Source: DASSUW01 sp036257565 (lineage in GTDB: Bacteria > Actinomycetota > Thermoleophilia > Solirubrobacterales > Solirubrobacteraceae). Taken from it: a stretch of 15,511 bases of DNA. Positions 7,512-12,819 of the stretch are shown here, piece after piece. The stretch lies in contig DATAFH010000080.1 in the NCBI GenBank assembly GCA_036257565.1, positions 1 through 15,511 on the forward strand, written 5' to 3'. The notes under the pieces are model-generated. The model ran no database searches and was not told the DNA's origin. It saw nothing but the letters and a program-made list of their open reading frames with translations. Made by a program: the position numbers and the translations under genes. Positions within the stretch are counted from its first letter, which is position 1. Each line of letters begins with the position of its first letter.

Positions 7512-7532
7512 GAGACCGCGCCGGGCGGTCTC
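7512..7532 (+). other. Perfect hairpin in the leader of the QDLR-repeat gene
   Basis: An 8-bp perfect stem, GAGACCGC / GCGGTCTC, with a 5-nt loop ends 6 nt before the AAGGAG ribosome site of the gene at 7551. It could stabilise the message, serve as an operator, or terminate transcription from the hydrolase gene; no T-run follows. The rest of the 102-nt gap has a weak TTTACC-N17-TTAAGC promoter-like pair at 7457-7485. Confidence 0.5.
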
Positions 7533-7550
7533 GAGGAGAAGGAGCCCGTC

Positions 7551-7934
7551 ATGTTCGCCCCTCGTCGCACCGCCACCCAACTGGTGCTCGCGTCGGCGCT
7601 CGTCCTGTTCGCCGCGCCCGTCGCGACGGCTCAGCAGGATCTGCGCAACCCCGACAACCGCCGGCCGCCGCAGACGCGCCAGGATCTCCGGATGCCCGAC
7701 CGGCAGGCGCCGGCGCCGCCTCCGTCGCAGCCCCGCACCTACCGTGACCTGCGCTCGGCCGACGCGCGCGACGACCGGCGCGTCGTGACGATCGTCGCCT
7801 CGTCCAAGCCCTCGGACCCGAGCTTCGACTTCGGCGACGCCGCGATCGGCGCCGGCATCATCGGTGCCCTGGCGCTGCTCGGCGGCACGACCGTCGTGAG
7901 CGTGCGCCGCCGCCGCCCCGCCGCCGTCGCTTAG
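7551..7934 (+). CDS. Small secreted, C-terminally membrane-anchored protein with three QDLR-type repeats
   Basis: A 127-residue protein of no characterised family that I know. It starts with a signal peptide (RR at 5-6, hydrophobic 11-22, probable cleavage after ATA at about 27). The mature part opens with three copies of a short motif: QDLRNPDNR (29-37), QDLRMPDRQ (44-52) and RDLRSADAR (65-73), linked by proline- and glutamine-rich spacers. Next come the strand-like VVTIVASS (78-85) and FDFGDAAIGAG (92-102), then a glycine-rich hydrophobic segment (about 97-118) and RRRR (119-122). That layout predicts an exported domain held by one C-terminal membrane helix with a cytoplasmic basic stop. 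The ATG has a strong AAGGAG 6 nt upstream. The stop overlaps the stop of the convergent BTAD regulator by 4 nt. The similar layout I recall from Thermoleophilia proteins is memory, not a search. Confidence 0.85.
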   Translation: MFAPRRTATQLVLASALVLFAAPVATAQQDLRNPDNRRPPQTRQDLRMPDRQAPAPPPSQPRTYRDLRSADARDDRRVVTIVASSKPSDPSFDFGDAAIGAGIIGALALLGGTTVVSVRRRRPAAVA

Positions 7935-10900
7935 CCCGGTACCTGCGGTCCGCCCGGCACAAGGCCGGGCGGACCGTCAGGGGGCAACCCCATCGCCGCG
8001 AAGCGCGCCGCTGCGTCGGCGCGGAGCTGCGAGTCCGCCCGTACCACGCCCAGCGCTCGCAGCGCGAACGGCTCCACGTAGCCGCCCACCGCGATGGCCT
8101 CCTCGGCCTCGGCCTCCACGCGCGCCACGTCACCGACGAGCGCCAGCGCGTCGAGACGCGTCGCCCGGTAGCCGACGTCCCAGAAGTCGGGACCGGCATC
8201 GGCCTCCAACAGCTCCTCGATCGCAGTCCGGTCGCTCCGCACCATCGCCAGCCGCAGGAGCGCCGGCTCGCGCCCGAGCGGTCCGCCGATCGTCAGCGCT
8301 TCGGCGGCCACCTCCTCGAGGCGCCTCGCCTCGCGGTCGTCTCCGAGGCACGCGCACCCGAGCGCGACCATGAGCAGCGAGCGCCAGTTGAACTGGCACG
8401 GGGTATCGGCGTTGGCCTCGCACGCCGACTCAGCGCGGCGCGCGATCGCTCGCGCCGCCGCCCAGTCGCCCGCGGCCGTGGCGACGAACAGGTGCGCCGC
8501 GACGGCGTGGACCGCGTTGTGCGCGCCGAGCGGCGTCGCGAGAGCGTCGTGCTCGACGGCGAGCTGCCGCGCGTCGGCGATCCGGCCGACCCAGAGCCGC
8601 GCCATCACGGCCAGCAGCAGCGCGCCGCTGCGCTGGTTGCGATCGGGTAGGGCACCCGCGTTGGCGACGGCGCGCTCGGACCACGCCGCGGAATCGTGCA
8701 GCCGGCCCTGTGTGGCCGCGACCACGGTCGCCGCGTCGATTGCCTTCGCGCGGACGATCGGCTCTTCGAGGCGCTCGGCGAGCATCAGCGCCTCGTCAGC
8801 GTCCGCAGCTCCGGCGTGCGGGCGAGTCTGCGCCCTCGCAATGAGCGCCATTGCCCGCGCCGCGTCATCGCAGCCGGCGTGGTCTAGAGCTGCGGCGATC
8901 CAGCCGTCCACCACCTCGGTGCTCGGTGGATCACGCCACATCCACGGCTGGCTGCCCGCATGGCCGAGGTCGGCATACGCCCGTGCCGCGACCGGCGCAT
9001 CCGGCGCCAGCGCGACCGCCTCCTCGATCGCCACGCGGAAGGCGTCGATGTCGTAGACGAAGCGATGAGCCGTCGCCGTGGCGTGCCACAGCTGAGCCTT
9101 GGCGGCAGGATCCGGCTCGAGCTCACGTGCGCCCGCGAGCAGCGCGAGCGTGTCGTCAATTGCATAGCGGCCCGTCGCGAGCTCCGCCGCTCGCTTCATC
9201 CATCGCACGGCCCGCGCGCGCAGGTCTCGCGCGCGATCCTCCTCGCCGACCCAGGCGAGGTCGGCGTCCGCGGGCGCCACCGCCTCCGCGTAGTGGTGCG
9301 CCAGCAGGGGAGCGTCATCGTCACGCTCGCCGCCCACCCCCTCGAGCCAGGCGGCGAAGTCGGCGTGCAGCCGTGCGCGGGTGGCCATGGGCACCGAACC
9401 GAACGCCACCTCGCGCGTGAGCGCGTGCTTGAACGAGAACTCGCGCTCGCCGGGCACGGCGGACGCGTGCGTGCGCCGCACGAAATCTCGCTCGACGAGC
9501 AGCGCGAGGCTCGCGGACGGCGACCCGGTGAGCGCGCGTACGGCACCCTCCCAGAATGTGCGTCCGATCACGGCCGCCGCCTGCAGGGCGCCCTTGTCGG
9601 CCGCGGGGAGGAGGTCGATGCGCGAGGCGATCACCGCCTGCACGGAGTCCGGCACCGCCGGCGCGGCCGGCACGCCACCGGCGTCCCAGCCGGACGCCGT
9701 GCGGCGCAGCGCGCCGCGATCGAGCAGCGATGCAAGCGCCTCTTCCACGAAGAACGGGTTGCCCTCGGCGCGTTCGAGCACCTGCGCGGCTACCTCCGCC
9801 GGGAGGCCGGGCACGAGGCGCTCGAGCATCGCCGCCGCCTCCTCCGTGCCGAGCGGGTCCAGGTGCAGCCGCGAGGCGTCGCTGGATCCGCCGCCCCACC
9901 CCGGCCGGCGGCCGAGCAGCTCGGGCCGCGCCGTTGCGACCAGCAGCAGCGGCCCCGTAGCCTCGCGCAGCCCCTGCTCGAACAGTTCGAGCAGCGCATC
10001 GTCCGCCCAATGCAGGTCCTCGATCCATACGACCGCCGGCCCGTCCGAGCCGAGGTCGTCGAGCAGGTCGATCCACGCGGCGCGCAGGCGCTCCCGCGCC
10101 TCCCACGGGTGAAGGCCCGCGTCTGGCTCAGGTCCCAAGAGCGGCGCGAATTCGCGCTGCTCGCCGGCGTCTTGCGCCGCGTGCAGGCCGAGCCGCAGTC
10201 GCGTGATCTCGGCGACCGGCCGGTAGGTGATCGCACGCCCATAGGCGAGACAGCGCCCGACGTACCACGGGACGCCGGGCCCGAGCCGTCCGCGCAGCGC
10301 CACGAGCAGGCTCGTCTTGCCGATCCCGGCGTCACCGACGACGGTGACGAGCTGGGGCCGACCGCCACCGGTCACGCGGGTCCAGGTCGCGCCCAGCAGA
10401 GCAAGCTCGTCGCGGCGGCCGACGAACGCCGGCCGAGCGCCACCGGAGCCGCGTCGCGACCGGGCGGGATCCGCGCCGGCCAGCGTGCCGTCCACGACCC
10501 GGAAGACGCCGCGGGTGGCGGCCACCACCCGCTCGCCCACGGCGACCGCGCCCGCCGGCGCGGCGCCGGCCAGACGGGCGGCCGCACTCACCGGTGCGCC
10601 GGCCACGGCCGAGCCCTCCGCCAGGACCTCACCGCTTTCGACCCCGATGCGGACCGCCACGGCCGTGTCCGCGGTCTCGCGCAGCGCGAGCGCCGCGTGC
10701 AGGGCCCGCTCCGCATGGTCCTCCTGCGCCGCCGGCGCCCCGAACGCGGCAAGCAGCGAGCCGCCGATGCCGAGCTCGACCTGGCCGCCCGCAGCACGGA
10801 GCGTCTCGGCGGCGGCCTGGCGTCCGCGCTCGAGTCGCGCGGCGAGCCGCTCACTGTCCGCATCGCCGCTCGCGGCCGCGAGCTCGATGACGACGACGGT

Positions 10901-11689
10901 TGCGAGCTTGCGTTCCGCTCCAGAGGGAGCAGGCGGCGGCGGAGCGGGCGGCTCGAGCGCCGGGTCGTGGGCGAGGATGGAGCGCTCGACGGCCTGCAGC
11001 TCCGGGCCCGGCTCCAGGCCCAGCTCGTCCACCAGGACGCGCCGCGCCCGCCGGTAGGCGCCCAGCGCGTCCGCCTGCCGACCCGAGCGGTAGAGGGCGA
11101 GCATGAGCTGTCCGTGCAGGCGTTCACGGAGCGGCTCCTCGGCGACCAGGCGCTCGAGCTCGCCGACGCACTCGGCGTGCCGGCCGAGCTGAACGTCGGC
11201 CGCGATCCGGTCCTCGAGCACGGCGAGCCGCAGATCCTCGAGCCGAGCCGCCTCGCCGCGCGCGAACGGCTCGTCGGCCGCGTCGGCCAGCGCCGCACCG
11301 CGCCAGAGGCCGAGCGCCTCGCGCAGTTGCGCGGCACCCCCTGCCGGATCACCGGCCGTCAACGCGGCCCGCCCTCGGCCGGCGAGCGCCTCGAAACGTC
11401 GCACGTCGACCTCCTCCGGCTCGACCCTGAGCTGGTAGCCGGAGCCCTGCGTCAGGATCCGCTCCGCGCCGATGGTCTGCCGCAACCCACGCACGTAGAC
11501 GTGCAGCGCCTTGGTCGCGGTGGGAGGCGGCCGCTCGCCCCAGAGCGCGTCGATCAGCGCATCGGCGGAGACCGTACGACCGGGCTCGAGCAGCAGGCGC
11601 GTCAGCAGGACGCGCGGCTTGCCTCGGCGGAGCGCGAGGGCGTGTTCGCCGTCGCGCACGTCGAGCGGCCCGAGGAGCCTGAAGTCCAT
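7931..11689 (-). CDS. Large SARP/BTAD regulator with degenerate cyclase domain, AAA ATPase and TPR-like C-terminus
   Basis: A 1252-residue multidomain regulator. Domains in order: OmpR-type winged helix (1-92, MDFRLLGPLDVRDG to GYQLRVEP); bacterial transcriptional activation domain BTAD (about 97-241, ending LGLEPGPELQAVERSIL); a proline linker (247-255); a class III nucleotidyl cyclase-like domain (about 260-400); an AAA_16/STAND-type ATPase from AFVGRRDELALL (421), with Walker A GDAGIGKTS (452-460) and Walker B VVWIEDLHWAD (553-563); then an alpha-helical TPR-like region to the end. The cyclase domain has lost its metal aspartates (Glu269, Gly310) and the transition-state asparagine (Ser368), keeping Arg372, so it is probably a binding or dimerisation module. 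SARP-type proteins usually activate neighbouring or secondary-metabolism genes; the target here is unknown. The ATG at 11689 lies 36 nt after the transporter stop, with a TAACGT box 15 nt upstream. No strong ribosome site is seen. Confidence 0.92.
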   Translation of the reverse strand: MDFRLLGPLDVRDGEHALALRRGKPRVLLTRLLLEPGRTVSADALIDALWGERPPPTATKALHVYVRGLRQTIGAERILTQGSGYQLRVEPEEVDVRRFEALAGRGRAALTAGDPAGGAAQLREALGLWRGAALADAADEPFARGEAARLEDLRLAVLEDRIAADVQLGRHAECVGELERLVAEEPLRERLHGQLMLALYRSGRQADALGAYRRARRVLVDELGLEPGPELQAVERSILAHDPALEPPAPPPPAPSGAERKLATVVVIELAAASGDADSERLAARLERGRQAAAETLRAAGGQVELGIGGSLLAAFGAPAAQEDHAERALHAALALRETADTAVAVRIGVESGEVLAEGSAVAGAPVSAAARLAGAAPAGAVAVGERVVAATRGVFRVVDGTLAGADPARSRRGSGGARPAFVGRRDELALLGATWTRVTGGGRPQLVTVVGDAGIGKTSLLVALRGRLGPGVPWYVGRCLAYGRAITYRPVAEITRLRLGLHAAQDAGEQREFAPLLGPEPDAGLHPWEARERLRAAWIDLLDDLGSDGPAVVWIEDLHWADDALLELFEQGLREATGPLLLVATARPELLGRRPGWGGGSSDASRLHLDPLGTEEAAAMLERLVPGLPAEVAAQVLERAEGNPFFVEEALASLLDRGALRRTASGWDAGGVPAAPAVPDSVQAVIASRIDLLPAADKGALQAAAVIGRTFWEGAVRALTGSPSASLALLVERDFVRRTHASAVPGEREFSFKHALTREVAFGSVPMATRARLHADFAAWLEGVGGERDDDAPLLAHHYAEAVAPADADLAWVGEEDRARDLRARAVRWMKRAAELATGRYAIDDTLALLAGARELEPDPAAKAQLWHATATAHRFVYDIDAFRVAIEEAVALAPDAPVAARAYADLGHAGSQPWMWRDPPSTEVVDGWIAAALDHAGCDDAARAMALIARAQTRPHAGAADADEALMLAERLEEPIVRAKAIDAATVVAATQGRLHDSAAWSERAVANAGALPDRNQRSGALLLAVMARLWVGRIADARQLAVEHDALATPLGAHNAVHAVAAHLFVATAAGDWAAARAIARRAESACEANADTPCQFNWRSLLMVALGCACLGDDREARRLEEVAAEALTIGGPLGREPALLRLAMVRSDRTAIEELLEADAGPDFWDVGYRATRLDALALVGDVARVEAEAEEAIAVGGYVEPFALRALGVVRADSQLRADAAARFAAMGLPPDGPPGLVPGGPQVPG
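7946..7976. terminator. 13-bp perfect hairpin at the meeting point of two convergent genes
   Basis: CGGTCCGCCCGGC and its exact reverse complement are separated by the 5-nt loop ACAAG. It lies 12 nt beyond the stop of the plus-strand secreted-protein gene and inside the last codons of the BTAD regulator gene. There is no T-run, but a stem this strong could block polymerase from either side. In the minus direction it would act before the stop codon, so it more likely ends the plus-strand message. Confidence 0.55.
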
Positions 11690-11725
11690 CCAGGCCGTTG
11701 TCTCACGTTACGCCGCCGGAGGCAA

Positions 11726-12598
11726 CTACGCCGGCTGCGCGTTCGCGGCGGCGGCCCGCATCGGCGGCGGCGTCACCAGGGCGGCGACGACGACCAGCGA
11801 GAACGCGAGCAGCTGCAGCAGGATGCCGAGCGTGTCCGACGGCATCGGATCGCCGAACACGACGATTCCGCCGATGATGCACGACACGTTGGCGGCCGTG
11901 GAGGTCGAGGCGATGACCGGGACGGCCTCGCCGTCCTGCAGGCCTCGGGCGGAGGCGTAGAACGCGACGATCGACGCGAGGATGGCGACGCCGAGCCAGG
12001 GCGAGAGGAGGATCGCGAGCGGGCCGTCGAGGCCCGTGAGCGCCTTGATCGCGACGTCGGAGACCCCGAACAGCGTGCCGGCGGCGGCGCCGAGCATGAT
12101 CCCGTGATGGTGGTCGGGAGCACCCATGCGCGGGCCGCTGATGAGCAGCGCGCCGATCGCGAGCATGCCGCCCTCGAAGGTCAGCATGCCGGCCAGCGAG
12201 TAGCTCGAGTGCGCACCGCTGTGGCCGGGGAGCGTGACGACGAGCAGGAGCAGGCCGACGGCGGTCATGGCCACGCCGAGCCACTGGCGGCGGCCGACCT
12301 CGAAGCCGAACAGACGGTCGGCGAGCACGGCGAGGATGACGACGCCGGTCGACAGCACGGCCTGGACGACCGACAGCGGGGCGAGCGCGAGCGCGCCGAC
12401 GTGGAGGATCCACGCGCCGAGGGCGACGCCCATGCCGATCGCGAACCACGGAGAGGAGAACAGCGAACGCACCGTCCGGAGCGGGTGGCGGATGTCGACC
12501 TTCGGCGCCGCGTTGGCGCCGCGATGCTTATACAGGAAGCCCAGCTGCGTGGCGACAGCACAGGCCAGTGCGAGCAGGATCCCCAGATTCAGCGTCAA
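11726..12598 (-). CDS. EamA-like drug/metabolite transporter family membrane protein
   Basis: A polytopic inner-membrane protein with about nine or ten hydrophobic helices. It is made of two similar halves, as in the DMT/EamA superfamily, whose members export or import metabolites. Features include LNLGILLALACAVATQLGFLYK at the start, LAPLSVVQAVLSTGVVILAVLADRLFG ending the first repeat, and GEAVPVIASTSTAANVSCIIGGIVVFGD in the second. A histidine cluster (DHHHG) lies in a loop between the halves. The substrate cannot be inferred. No ATG or GTG precedes the first helix. The frame opens at TTG 12664, which sits inside an inverted repeat; I prefer TTG at 12598 (290 residues, TLNLGILL), as it directly precedes helix 1. 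The start is uncertain. The BTAD regulator follows 36 nt downstream on the same strand, so the two may be co-transcribed. Confidence 0.85.
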   Translation of the reverse strand: MTLNLGILLALACAVATQLGFLYKHRGANAAPKVDIRHPLRTVRSLFSSPWFAIGMGVALGAWILHVGALALAPLSVVQAVLSTGVVILAVLADRLFGFEVGRRQWLGVAMTAVGLLLLVVTLPGHSGAHSSYSLAGMLTFEGGMLAIGALLISGPRMGAPDHHHGIMLGAAAGTLFGVSDVAIKALTGLDGPLAILLSPWLGVAILASIVAFYASARGLQDGEAVPVIASTSTAANVSCIIGGIVVFGDPMPSDTLGILLQLLAFSLVVVAALVTPPPMRAAAANAQPA

Positions 12599-12659
12599 GT
12601 GTCGTTCAACCCCAGAAAAGCGTTGCGGACCGGCGGCCCGACTCTCCTCTACATCGGAA

Positions 12660-12679
12660 CTCAAGGCCCCCGCCTTGAG
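12660..12679. repeat. Short inverted repeat upstream of the transporter gene
   Basis: CTCAAGGC and GCCTTGAG form a perfect 8-bp palindrome around CCCC. It lies in the gap between rpoC and the transporter gene. It could be an operator or a hairpin in the transporter leader. The most promoter-like box nearby on the minus strand is TAGTGT, about 20 nt upstream, without a good -35. Confidence 0.45.
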
Positions 12680-12766
12680 TCGAGGAAGCGCTGGACACTA
12701 GCGTGCCCCGATGTGGGCCCGACCAATCCTTCGGTGGGCTTTAGGTAGCCCCTCCTTAAGCGCGAA

Positions 12767-12800
12767 GCGCCGGGATCCCACCTATCGGGGATCCCGGCGC
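12767..12800 (-). terminator. Strong hairpin after rpoC, probable terminator of rpoBC
   Basis: Thirteen perfect base pairs (GCGCCGGGATCCC / GGGATCCCGGCGC) with an 8-nt loop begin 19 nt beyond the rpoC stop codon. The tract after it on the minus strand is only slightly T-rich. Position and strength fit a transcription end for the rpoBC operon, separating it from the downstream transporter gene. Confidence 0.7.
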
Positions 12801-12819
12801 AAGAGGCGCTCCACGCCGG

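Noticed and set aside
3867..12664. Insertion of a mobile element or genomic island between rpoC and rpsL
   Set aside because: I see no transposase, integrase, terminal inverted repeats, tRNA gene or shift in base composition. Separation of rpoBC from rpsL also occurs in other actinobacteria.
12724..12740. A possible terminator or tRNA-like fold around gcccgacc...cggtgggc
   Set aside because: The arms match only partly, with a mismatch in the stem and no T-run, and the flanks do not form a cloverleaf.
8960..12748. A 1262-codon open frame on the plus strand opposite the BTAD regulator and transporter
   Set aside because: It lies fully antisense to two genes with recognisable domains, is extremely rich in Arg, Ala and Gly, and shows no family motif. 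It is an artefact of GC-rich codon use, which removes stops on the opposite strand.
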